From: Amorphochlora amoebiformis
Taxonomy: Eukaryota > Cercozoa > Chlorarachniophyceae
Reading direction: 5' to 3'
DNA length: 64,000 bases
Assembly: GCA_054601695.1 (NCBI GenBank)
Contig: BAAHQB010000383.1
Coordinates: 78,222-142,221, forward strand
In this document: piece by piece, positions 1 to 12,045 of the stretch
Layout: every line of letters starts with the position of its first letter
Position numbering within the stretch: the stretch's first letter is position 1
Notes under the pieces: generated by a model
The model's input: the letters and a program-made list of their open reading frames with translations, nothing else
Databases searched by the model: none
Told to the model about the DNA's origin: nothing
Made by a program: the position numbers and the translations under genes

Positions 1-68
1 GTTAGACTTTTGTAAACTATACACCCTACATATTCACCGTCAAAACACCCCATTCTAACAATGTTTAG

Positions 69-602
69 GTTTTATCCCGATGGTTGCGAGATTGATCAGG
101 CGATTAAGGTTTATTCTAAAAATGGTTTTAGTATTTACATATATTTTTGTAATATAATATGCATTATGAATATATCCTAGATATCATTTTCGTGTATACA
201 CCATACATATATATATATATATATGTATGTATGTATATATATATATATATGTAATAAATTTAGACATTCTTGATATCGGAGCAATTTGGATGTGTTTGAA
301 ACTGTTTTCAGGTTAAGATAAAGTCGGGCGAGTATGAAACAATTGGGTCCCTGACATTTGTAAGGGCTGAACCTGGATTCGCATTCGTCACGCAAGTATA
401 TCGAATTATACCGTAGATGGATATGGATATGTAGAATATATGTATGTATATATATATATATATATGTACATATGTATGTATATACATATATATGTGTATG
501 TATATATGTATATATATATATATATACATATATATGTACATATATATGAACATATATATACATATACACACACACATATATATATATATACCTTTGTGTG
601 TG

Positions 603-678
<76 letters not shown>

Positions 679-827
679 GTATGTATATACGTATATTTTA
701 TACACAGAATGTTTATTTTTTGGTTGCATAGAATCTGTGTTTGTATTTGAATCTCATAGCGTAAATCTATCTATACAGACTGTCTGCTTCTTCCATATAA
801 AGGCACATTTATATAATATATTATATA

Positions 828-882
<55 letters not shown>

Positions 883-1503
883 ACAGAAAAATGTATATCT
901 CCATCTCTATGTATTCGTACATGTTTGTATACTGAGAGCGCAGAAGTACTGCTCACAGTGGTAGTCCATGATTTGTTTGGAATGAGTCTGTTTGGATGAT
1001 CAACAATCAACAATCAACAATCAACAATCAATAATCAACAATCAACAATCTATATTCAACAATCAACAATAAAAGATCAACAATCAACAAATTGGATGAT
1101 GAACGGTCAACAATCAACAATCAACAATCAATAATCAACAATCAACAATAAAAGATCAACAATCAATCAACAAATCGCCCGCCACAATCAAGTTGTTCAA
1201 ATTCGAATTCATTCGCCTATCCATGTCGATACTATGATACTATCCGCTGCTTTCTGTTACTTCGGCTACCGAGTATTCGCTAAAGCAACATTCTCGGAGA
1301 TCTCTAGTAGATCTCCAGAGAGTCGTAGTTCTGAGATAGTGCTAGTTATGACATATCTCCACTGGATTTCCAGGGACTGCCACTCGTAGCTCGAACTCCT
1401 CATATCAGCTCGCCTACATCATGCAATACCTACAGAATAATTCTATATATTTAAATATTCAAGTATGCATATATCTATATACACACACACAAACACGTAT
1501 GTA

Positions 1504-1567
<64 letters not shown>

Positions 1568-1650
1568 TACATATACATATATGTTATCAGACTGCTTCTG
1601 GAGATTTAAACTACGATATCGGATTCGGTCTTGTTCGAGGAGGAGAGGTA

Positions 1651-1718
<68 letters not shown>

Positions 1719-1763
1719 GTGTCATATATATATATATATATATATAATATATGTATAAAATGA

Positions 1764-1817
<54 letters not shown>

Positions 1818-1945
1818 GATTAATTTATATATATATATATATATATATTCAAATGGTATTTAAACTTAGGTTTTCAGTATCAATACCTCACTGTTACTAT
1901 TGTTTTACATATATAAATATATATATATAAATATATATATATAAT

Positions 1946-2022
<77 letters not shown>

Positions 2023-2104
2023 TGCAGCGGTCCGGCCTAAGGTCCGGCATTGTAGTAGGCAATAAATTCTGGTACCACACTGGAAAGTAGTACACAGGAC
2101 GTAC

Positions 2105-2141
<37 letters not shown>

Positions 2142-2215
2142 TACCGATTTGTACGTAGGTATTCAAGCAATTTGTGGACCTTCAGCATCATGCGCGCACT
2201 ACAAGATGGTATACG

Positions 2216-2280
<65 letters not shown>

Positions 2281-3070
2281 ATATATGTATATATATATAT
2301 ATGTATGTGTATATATATGGATGGAATGATATCCATATTTGTTGATGTGAAACGATACGTTGGTTATATTGGTTACAGGTTCAAGATGGAGACAAAAGAC
2401 CGTCAAGAAGTCAAGGTTATCCACCAACACCAACACCAACACCAACACCAACACCAACACACCGATTCAACTCGACTCATCTCGACTCAACACTAACTGG
2501 AATCCATTCAACTCAATCCAATCCCATCCAATTTCTTTCAACTCCATTCAATCCCACCCAAGTTGATTTAAGTCCCTTCAACTCTATTGGGCTCAATGAT
2601 GAAAACCTAGCCACCCAAACCTAAACACGATCTATCGCAGCCTTAAACAACAATCATATAACTAGTTAGCAAAACTGATATGTTTTGGACACAATGGTAA
2701 CATGTTGAAATATGTGCAGTAAGTTGTTAGAAGCAATAGTAACTTGTTACAAGGCGCGCATGCAGCAATTAGCAGAACCTGTACATAAAGATTAGAACAA
2801 GGAAAATGTGCTGTGATTTTGCGATTTTGTGGTCTAGGTTCGAATTGAAGTACAGCAAGATAATGTGGTTTGATCTTGTGGAGTAGTTTCGAATTGAAGT
2901 AGAAGAAAAAGATAATGTGTGGATTTGATTTTGTGGAGTAGGTTCGAATTCAAGTCCGGTGGCGCATCGAGAACCCTGTAACCTGGGTCAAGCGCAAAGG
3001 TTGCATACTATGTCGTGCTATCTTTAATACCTACTTGTACATGTATATAATTATATATATAAAATATGTG

Positions 3071-3138
<68 letters not shown>

Positions 3139-4030
3139 CAAACATACAATGGTAAATATATATTTGTACAATCTGTGTATATTTATATTTTGCAAATGAT
3201 AGGGACGAACGATGATATATTCCAGGCGGTGGAAGAAAATATCCAGGTTGTATCCAAATTCACAAACACTCAATAAGACCCCCTCAAGTTCTTATTGCCC
3301 CCTACAGCTACTCCGCCCTATTCCACCCTATTCCGTCCTATTCCAGCCTATTCCAACCTATTTCGCCCTATTTCACCCCAACCCTTCCTATTCCACCTAT
3401 TCCAACCTATTCCAACGTATTTTGCATGACTATCCCGTCCTAACGTAGGGCTTTACTTAGTCTTAGAGACAGCAACGTAGGGTTTTGGTTAGGCTTAGAG
3501 ACAGCACGAGGGATAGGGGTGGGGAGAGGGGCGGACATACGGGTGGATGAGGAGATGCTTAGGACTGACTGGGGATAGGATGAGCCCTAGGCTGAAGGTT
3601 AGGGTGAATCGTAGTAATAACCTAATAATATAAACATCATTCTCTTAACTTCAGGCGCTCGTGCTGGAGAGTATTACTGGACATAGTAAGTATATTAATA
3701 TCAAATTTGTGCATTATATTGAAAAGGGAGTTTGGTGTAGCAGTTGAAGTGTGATAATAGTGAGAGAGTTTGTTGTAGCAGTTGATGTATGTATGATAAT
3801 AGTGAAAGATTTGGGTGTAGCAGTTGATGTATGACAATTTTCACAACTCACTCACACCGCCTACTGCATTTCTCATTGTTATTACAAAAGGTTATCATTA
3901 TACATATATGTGTGTATGTATGTATATACATGTACGTATATATGCATAATATTATATATATATATATATATACATTATATATATATATATATATATACAT
4001 ATATATTATTCATATAGATATATAAATATA

Positions 4031-4118
<88 letters not shown>

Positions 4119-4152
4119 GTGTATATGTTTGTGTGTGTGTGTGTGTAATATG

Positions 4153-4203
<51 letters not shown>

Positions 4204-5774
4204 GTATATACATATATATATATATATATAATATATATATATACATGTATACCAAATATACATAATTGTCCAGCATATGAGCACTGCATCGTTGAGGCCG
4301 GCAAAGTCAAATTCCAAAGCTTATCTTAACCCGAACCCTAACCATCGTCCTAGCCCTATCCATAACACTAACCCTAACCATAAACCCAACCCTATCCATA
4401 ACCCAAACCTTAACCCAAACCCCTTAACCTCAAGCCTTGCCAAAGGTAGGGTCAGTTGAGTCCAAGTAAACCTAATCACAACCTCAGGGCTTTTCCGGAT
4501 TCGAATCAACAATGCGTCCACGGTACCTAACCAACCTCTATATCTACATATACCATATCTCAACCTAACCAACGTCTAACAACCCAAGTCTTGACCCTAT
4601 CCCTTAGCCTCAACCCAAACCTTCCCCTATGTCTTACCCTATTCCTAAGCCCCCACCCCTTGTCTTATCCTTCACAGACAGATACTCACCCTGACCCTGT
4701 GTCTTAGTCTTTATCCAAACCTTGACCATATGTCGTAGCTACCCTGATCCCCAACCTTGACCATATGTCAGATTCCAAACCTCCACCCTCTGTCTTAGCC
4801 TCATCCCAAACTTCTACTCTATGACTTAGCCTCATCTCAAACCTCTACTTTATGTCTTAGCCTCATCTATGTCTTAGCCTCCACCCAATGTGTTAGCCTG
4901 ATCCAATACCTTAACCCTATGTCTTTGCCGGAACCCAACCTTAACCCTACAACCCCATGTCTTAACCTTGACACAAGTTTTGAGCCCATTATTTCGTAAC
5001 CGAAAATAACACTCATCCCAGCCTCACGAAGCATATTGTGTCTCTTGGCGGGAACCTATTAGGGTAACTTATATTATTAGGGGTCGATTGATTAGGGTAA
5101 CATATGAGGGGTCGATTGCTTCGGGTAACTTATGAGGGGTCGATTGATTAGGGTAGCACATGAGGGTTCGATTGCTTCGGGTAACTTATGAGGGGTTGAT
5201 TACTTAGGGTAACTTATGATGGTTCAATTGCTTAGGGTAAGTTATAAAGGTTCGATTGCTTAGGGTGACTTATGAGGGTTCGATTACTTAGGGTAACTTA
5301 TGATGATTCAATTGCTTAGGGTAAGTTATAAAGGTTCGATTGCTTAGGGTGACTTATGAGGGTTCGATTACTTAGGGTAACTTATGATGGTTCAATTGCT
5401 TAGGGTAAGTTATAAAGGTTCGATTGCCTAGGATAAATTATTACGGTTCGATTGCTTAGATTCACTTGTGTTTGGTGTGTGGTGTTCGGTGTTTGGTGTT
5501 CGGTGTTTGTGTGTTGTTCGGTGTTTGGTGTTCGGTGTTTGGTGTTCGGGGTGTGGTGTTCGGTGTTTGGTGTTCGGTATTTGTGTGGTGTTCGGTGTTT
5601 GGTGTTCGGGGTTTGGTATTCGGTGTGTGGTGTTCGGCGTTTGGTGTTCTGTGTGTGGTGTTCGGTGTATGGTGATCGGTGATTGGCGATTTTGTATCCG
5701 TGGTTAGATTTGAGATACGGAGCATACGCTTTCCGTTACTAGATAAGCGAAATAAGGTATATGCATTCCTTGTG

Positions 5775-5820
<46 letters not shown>

Positions 5821-5836
5821 TATATACATATATGTG

Positions 5837-5867
<31 letters not shown>

Positions 5868-5934
5868 GTTTCTACATGCACATATGTGTGTGTGTGTGTA
5901 TGTATATATGCATGTATATGTATATGTGTGTAAT

Positions 5935-5978
<44 letters not shown>

Positions 5979-6024
5979 TATACACACGTTTGTTTGTGTA
6001 TCTACATACATATATATATATATA

Positions 6025-6084
<60 letters not shown>

Positions 6085-6085
6085 C

Positions 6086-6144
<59 letters not shown>

Positions 6145-6227
6145 AATGTATAGATATTAAATATATATACACATATACATATATATATACACATATACAC
6201 ATATATATATTATATTTATATATTATA

Positions 6228-6321
<94 letters not shown>

Positions 6322-6411
6322 ATCGAGCAGAGAGAGAGGCTAAAGTTGCGGTAATATTTTAAATTTAATGCATAAAACCCTATGTTTACATATCTATGTG
6401 TATACATACAT

Positions 6412-6488
<77 letters not shown>

Positions 6489-6567
6489 AATATACACATA
6501 TATATATATATATATTTATACATATACACATATATATATATACATCTATAAATACATGCATACATAT

Positions 6568-6619
<52 letters not shown>

Positions 6620-7194
6620 ATGAATTCGTTCAGGAGCAAATTTTGGAAGAAAAGAGAAAGAAAGAAATCGAAGATGCACGTCGGTAAGCTCATACGCATA
6701 GCCACAACTAAATCGAACACATCTCACGTCAGTAAGCTCATACGCATAGCCAAAACTAAATCGAACACATCTCACGTCGGTAAGCTCATACGCATAGCCA
6801 CAACTAAATCGAACACATCTCACGTCGGTAAGCTCATACGCATAGCCACAACTAAATCGAAAACATCTCCAATATCAAGAGGGGTGAGAGAGGAGGGTAG
6901 GTAGCTATAGGTCATACCATTCTAACCTTAGAGAGCGCGTTGAAGAGAAGAAACACTTCGAAATGTCAAAAGCTAGGTTCGTATATTTAAATTATATATA
7001 TGTATATGTACATATATATGTGTATATGTACCAATATTTAGTAAAAACTATTTGTATAAATATGCACATAAATGTGTACATTAACATGCATAAAGATTAG
7101 AATGATTCAAATATTATTATGATATGTGGAATAAATATATCCTTTTTATATATAATATATAATTATAAAATATACATACACACACACACGTATA

Positions 7195-7228
<34 letters not shown>

Positions 7229-8302
7229 CATATTATATATATATATACATGATACATATACACATAGGTATACATATTGACATTTTAAAAAAGTATAGTT
7301 TCTAATCTGAGCGTGAATCTGAGTCGTGAATCCTAAGCCCAATCCTTCCCTCACCAAAGCCTATCCTAAGTCTATCCTTCCCCTGACCAAAGCCTATCCT
7401 AGTCTGTCCTTCCTTCCCTCACCAAAGCCTATATCCTAAGTCTATCCTTCCCCTGAGCTAAGGCTACCCTAAGTATAATCATTCCCCTGAGCTAAGCCTA
7501 CCCTTTAGCGGGAAAACCAAGCACAAAACTGCGATGAACAGCATATGGAACGTGCGGCAAGTCAATCAACAAGAGGTTCTAAGCTGTCAACATACAAGCG
7601 ATAACCTCACACTTGGACACAAAACCAGAACGCGAAACGAATTATATAATGGTGTTGTTGACGTAACCGTAGGATGACGCGATTGTAGAGGAAATGAAAA
7701 CCGAAATGGAGGTGGTTCAGTAACCATAACCTAACGAACACTCTTGTCACACCGACCCAAGACAACGGTTGAGATTAGTGGTGTGTTGTAACTAACCCAG
7801 TCCAAGGAGAGAGAGATCATCCTCGAGGCCCGAAAGCAGGTAACCTTGCCCTACTTGTACCTAGACCTGTACTTGTACCTGTAGCTGTAGTTCTGAAATA
7901 TACCCCTCCCCTACATGCTTACTACTTGTTTCTGATGATGATGATGATGATGTGCAGGCGGAAGTCTTGAAGCAAAAGATTGCCCTCATAAAGGTTGTAC
8001 TATACGTTATATTATATTCTATAAATATATATACATATATATGTATATATATACATATATATACATGCATATATATATATATATATATAGGAAAAGGGTA
8101 CGGCGGAGCGTTTTCAAATTGAACAGAAGGTATGGCGTGAAACAAGAACGAAATCTACCCCAAACCCAAAACCAGAACCTAAACCAAAACATCCAAAAAC
8201 ATCTAAAAACATCCATGTACCGACTATTATATTCTTACCTCGGAACAAATCGATAATATTATATCTCTCTATATGTTTGTATTACATTTAATGCATATGT
8301 AT

Positions 8303-8360
<58 letters not shown>

Positions 8361-9536
8361 GTACACATTTTACATATGTTATGTGTATGTGACGCATATT
8401 GCGATATTTGTGTATGTAGGCCATCGCCGAAGAACGGCTTATCAAAGCTCAGGTATCTTCCATACTTGAGAGATTTCTCTTCTTCTATTTCTTACATAAA
8501 TACATTTATATCATGTATATACGTGTGTGTACATATGTAATGCAGTTTAGCTACATCCACATGAATGAGTCTTTTAAGTGAATACAGACATTTTTCTTGT
8601 GCCCAATGCTAAGCCTTACACTAAGCCTAATTGTAACTCTAATGCTAAGCCTAAAGCTAACCCTACTGATGAGCCTAATGGTAAACCTAATGGTAAGCCA
8701 GGCTAGTGTTAATAGCAATAGTAAGGGTAAGAGTAAGTTGTAGTGATGGGTAGTGGTGATCGTGTGCGTAACGAAAAGGCCGAAGCCAAAGCCGAGATGA
8801 TTCGAGCCGAAGCTAAGGCGAAATCCACTCTCGCCAAAGCCAAAGCGAAGGTGGGTGTTAGGGATATTCTCGTTTAGGGGTACGAGCTGGATGAGGGTTT
8901 CTGATCGATTGTGAGGGTTTATGGTGGTTTGGACATTTGCGATGTTGAAGATTGTTATGTTCACATGTTGATAACGGTGTTGACATCATCATGGTGTGCC
9001 GATGGTGCGTTAATGGTGTGTTGATGGTGTTCTGTGATAGTATGTTGATGGTATAATGATTTGTTCATTTTGTTCTGTGATGTTGTGTTGATGGAATTGT
9101 GATGTTTTGTTGATGGAATTGTGATGTTGTGTTGATGAAGTTGTGATTGTGTGTTGATGCAATTGTGATGTTGTGTTGATGAAGTTGTGATTGTGTGTTG
9201 ATGGAATTGTGATGTTGTGTTGATGAAGTTGTGATGTTGTGTTGATGAAGTTGTGATGTTGTGTTGATGAAATTGTGATGTTGTGTTGATGAAGTTGTGA
9301 TTGTGTGTTGATGGAATTGTGATGGTGGTGTGCGGTTTGGTAAGGCGAAGTTGTATTGGTGATGTTGATGGTGTGGTGATAGCATGTATTATTGTATTGG
9401 TGTTGTGGTAGGCAAAGTCTGCGGATCTGATGGGCAAGGCGTTCAAGTCTAACAAAGGCTATGTGGATCTCAAGGTTTCGCTGCCTTCGATTACAACGAA
9501 TTAATTACACATACGTGTCACATCAACTTGTACAGA

Positions 9537-9608
<72 letters not shown>

Positions 9609-9712
9609 CCATTTATAGATACTAGTTAAACATATACACATATATACACATATATTCACACATATATATGTACACACATACATGTATATGTCCATTTTGT
9701 AGATACAAGTTG

Positions 9713-9747
<35 letters not shown>

Positions 9748-9807
9748 ATAAATATATATGTATATTATACGTATATATATGTATAAACATAAATATATGT
9801 GAATATT

Positions 9808-9842
<35 letters not shown>

Positions 9843-10312
9843 AACAAAAATATATATATATATATTTATATATGTATATGTATACATATAATATATATAA
9901 TATATATATACATATACATATGTATGTATGTATACATACATAATAAATATACAATCGTAATGTAATTTTAGAGGGCGAATACCAATGTTGGGATCCTACA
10001 AGAGCGCGCTAATGTAACCCAGCTAAGCTTAACCCGACACTTAAACATAGCCTTACACATCTACCTTCGTTGGACGTTCGATTTGGTTGTTCATCTGGTG
10101 AATCTTTGTGTATGATAGATCTCTGTATTCAGTGTCATGGTGGTATGTGTATTGAGTTGTATATATATATATATATATTGAGTGTGATGTTGGTATGTGT
10201 ATCGACTTGGGCAGACCCTCGAGCACGCCCTCGCACGGAACAAGGCCGCCCTTATGCCAGAATCCTATCAGAAAAAATTGGTTCGAATAGATCCTGCATA
10301 TATATATATATG

Positions 10313-10344
<32 letters not shown>

Positions 10345-10349
10345 TATGT

Positions 10350-10415
<66 letters not shown>

Positions 10416-10445
10416 GACGTATTGTATTGTTTATATCTACATGTG

Positions 10446-10487
<42 letters not shown>

Positions 10488-10753
10488 CAAATATGGATTA
10501 TATATATTGGATATTCGATATTTTGAAAAGAAGATATACGAGATAATAGTATCCAGGCCATATAAGATCGAATAGTAAAGTAACTATATAATTGAAAAGA
10601 AGACATACCATTCAGGCTATGATTGAAAACGGCTTTTCTCCCATTCCACCAGTGGCATTCGAGGACGGAATGGTTAAGTATTCTCAACAAAAAATACCTT
10701 GATTACCATCGCATCTATTATTCTAGCTGATTGGACGATCCATACGTGAATGA
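69..10753 (+). CDS. SPFH/band-7-like protein with long coiled coil, 5' end outside window
   Basis: I read exons 69-108, 312-395, 1591-1647, about 2028-2086, 2159-2208, 2379-2415, 2942-2999, 3203-3246, 3655-3685, 4274-4305, 6634-6683, 6932-6976, 7509-7560, 7801-7839, 7958-7993, 8091-8129, 8420-8452, 8779-8850, 9412-9474, 9972-10013, 10215-10280, 10616-10672 and 10727-10753 (TGA). Almost all have GT-AG borders and agreeing phases; 2028-2208 is ambiguous. The stretch [18 protein letters not shown], then [13 protein letters not shown] and LESITGH, resembles the strand-rich core and following helix of SPFH (stomatin/flotillin) domains. Downstream exons are Glu/Lys/Ala-rich ([32 protein letters not shown]), like the helical tail of flotillin-type proteins. 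If so, it would be a membrane-associated scaffold; that role is inference. The alternative is two genes: reading through the donor at 4306 meets TAA at 4327-4329, and the coiled-coil exons from 6634 would then be separate. The exon model is firmer than the family call. Confidence 0.6.
444..712. repeat. (TA)n microsatellite cluster in intron
   Basis: Alternating TA with TG/CA interruptions fills most of the intron between exons 312-395 and 1591-1647; more (TA)n lies at 832-878 and 1508-1562. The Tyr-Ile ORFs here are not genes. Confidence 0.9.
994..1168. repeat. AACAATC-type heptamer minisatellite
   Basis: Repeats of the heptamer caacaat with occasional ataatc and aaaagat variants, in two blocks separated by a short unique stretch around 1088-1105. 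It lies inside an intron of the left-end gene. The following 250 bases (1170-1420) hold no exon I can support. Confidence 0.85.
2423..2461. repeat. (CACCAA)n hexamer repeat
   Basis: About six copies of a caccaa-type hexamer directly downstream of the exon ending at 2415, followed by tcaactc/atccaa low-complexity sequence to about 2590. Confidence 0.85.
2829..2957 (+). repeat. Three-copy repeat carrying a 3' splice site
   Basis: A unit of about 49-55 bp occurs three times. Each copy has a ttttgtgg-like run, a TAG, and then a TTCGAATTgAAGT-like sequence, at about 2837, 2885 and 2941. The third TAG at 2939-2941 is the acceptor of exon 2942-2999, and the exon's first bases are part of the repeated unit. 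Confidence 0.7.
4325..4990. repeat. Degenerate CCTAACC-rich tract (telomere-like, C-strand)
   Basis: Many copies of ccctaacc/cttaacccaaacc and tatgtcttagcctca, i.e. a degenerate telomere-like repeat in the orientation opposite to the terminal telomere. Lies in the presumed long intron 4306-6633. No gene seen. Confidence 0.75.
5050..5460. repeat. TTAGGGTAAC-containing minisatellite
   Basis: About 14 copies of a roughly 28-bp unit of the form cgattgcttagggtaactta with tgagggtt spacers. The TTAGGG core is in the same orientation as the terminal telomere, directly after the opposite-orientation tract at 4325-4990. Confidence 0.8.
5462..5690. repeat. GGTGTTCGGTGTTT minisatellite
   Basis: About 17 copies of a 14-bp unit ggtgttcggtgttt with single-base variants. 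All three forward frames are open through it (Cys/Val/Gly-rich), so the long ORFs are a repeat effect. Confidence 0.85.
5778..6625. repeat. (TA)n cluster, upstream of exon 6634
   Basis: Long (TA)n blocks at about 5778-5870, 5940-6135, 6230-6320, 6420-6478 and 6575-6620 with CA/TG interruptions. A short non-TA island at 6320-6375 has no supported gene. Confidence 0.9.
6677..6868 (+). repeat. 48-bp x 4 tandem repeat carrying a 5' splice site
   Basis: Four copies begin at 6677, 6725, 6773 and 6821. Each starts with the last exon bases CACGTC and continues into gGTAAGCTCATACGC, so four near-identical donor sites lie in tandem (copy 2 reads CAGTAAGC). The first is the donor of exon 6634-6683. Copies differ by only a few bases. 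Confidence 0.9.
9000..9330. repeat. TGATGTTGTGTTGATGAA minisatellite in intron
   Basis: About 15 copies of a 21-24-bp unit (gttgtgttgatgaagttgtg) between exons 8779-8850 and 9412-9474. The His/Asn/Thr-rich minus-strand ORFs are readings of the repeat. Confidence 0.85.
9541..9935. repeat. (TA)n cluster in intron
   Basis: TA blocks with repeated atgtccattt(t)gtagata segments near 9606 and 9689, so part of the tract is itself duplicated. Confidence 0.85.
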
Positions 10754-11407
10754 ATTGGCAAGGCTTCGAGCGACGCCCCTCATCGTATGTATGTATACAC
10801 ACTAGCTATATATTATATAGACTGTACCGGCGCACATGATCCGATGATATCTACCACAGTCGGTTGACTTGCTCAAATTAACTATAGTCAGTCTGTAGAG
10901 AGTCCAGTTTGTTAGTATCCATTGTTCACGTGAGTACTATCCAACGTACGTGGTTCAATGCACGTGTACTATTATTGATTTTCAATTATGAACAATCATT
11001 CTAACCAGTCTAACCCGAATCGAGCTAATTGGTGTTTTTGGTGTAATTATTCGAATATACTTTGGAATACTAGTATAATCTGTGATCAGCAGAATATTTG
11101 AGAAATCTACAGGTATGAAGATTAGAACAATAGATTTGTTATTCAAAAAATTTGTACAAATTGCAATCCTTAAGCCCTGAATGATTTGAACCTAATATCT
11201 GAGTATTCTGAAATATCGATTCGTATTCGTTTAGAATTGAAGGTTAGCTTACGGTATTTCAATTAATGTCAATGATTTGACATGTACTACGAACTTGCAC
11301 TGGACTACTTTAGACACTGGCCTATGGTCTAGATGGTTAATATCACAGTAGTCGTATAGTCGTTCATGACTCATGAGACAAGTCATTAGTTGTAGACATC
11401 GAGTAAT
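10754..11407. other. Intergenic, no gene seen
   Basis: AT-rich unique sequence between the stop codon at 10751-10753 and the copia insertion. No ORF, splice-bounded exon, RNA gene or repeat array supported. Bases 11402-11407 are the left target-site duplication of the retrotransposon. Confidence 0.5.
11402..11407. repeat. Left target-site duplication AGTAAT
   Basis: AGTAAT immediately before the 5' LTR matches 17196-17201 immediately after the 3' LTR. Copia integrases usually make 5-bp duplications, so one of the six bases may match by chance. Confidence 0.9.
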
Positions 11408-11515
11408 TGTTGGCGTGTCATTATAGCTGCTACTATGTATGTTTATCTGTGTGCTGGATTTATGTGATTGTTACATATATATATGTGGACTATGCAACTG
11501 TACATCATTGTGTAA

Positions 11516-11565
<50 letters not shown>

Positions 11566-12040
11566 TTGTATCTGACGAGATGATTATGATCAATACTGGC
11601 CATATTGTTTGTTATTTATGTTCTCGAGATATATATATATATATATATATGATGTGTTGTGGTCTGCATTGTAGTATCCAGTAGATAAACCGTATACATT
11701 ATTGTTTCTAGTTGACGTATCTAGAAGTAGTACGACGAGGGGTATCATACGTTGGATCCTCGATAGTCTAGATTTGAATTTCATATTTCTTATCTATGTG
11801 TCCATGCCTAATGTTCTTGTTCCCCTAAGGTTCCTTATCTATTCTCTAATATATTCAAATATTTATTTCTTCGGGTTCGTTTTCCCAGTTTTATTCTGTT
11901 TGGTAGTTTCATAAATCAAGAAGTTCCAGCAGCAGTTCAGCGAGTGTTAAAGCTTGAGCTGCTGCGCACCGAACTTGTGTTAATCTGTATGCACAAGTGT
12001 GTGTAGGGTCATACTATTTGAAACCGCTGGCAAACTAACA
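11408..12040 (+). mobile_element. Copia element, 5' LTR
   Basis: 633 bp, starting TGTTGG and ending AACA. Identical to 16563-17195 at a constant offset of 5155 except for T at 11947 versus G at 17102. Contains its own (TA)n tract (about 11520-11554), a second short one near 11630-11650, and CTTCGGGTTCG-type unique sequence. It should hold the element's promoter and polyadenylation signals; I cannot place them precisely. Confidence 0.97.
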
Positions 12041-12045
12041 GGTAA

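Noticed and set aside
5452-5881. Overlapping Cys/Val/Gly-rich ORFs on both strands
   Set aside because: They arise from a 14-bp tandem repeat with no stop codon in several frames.
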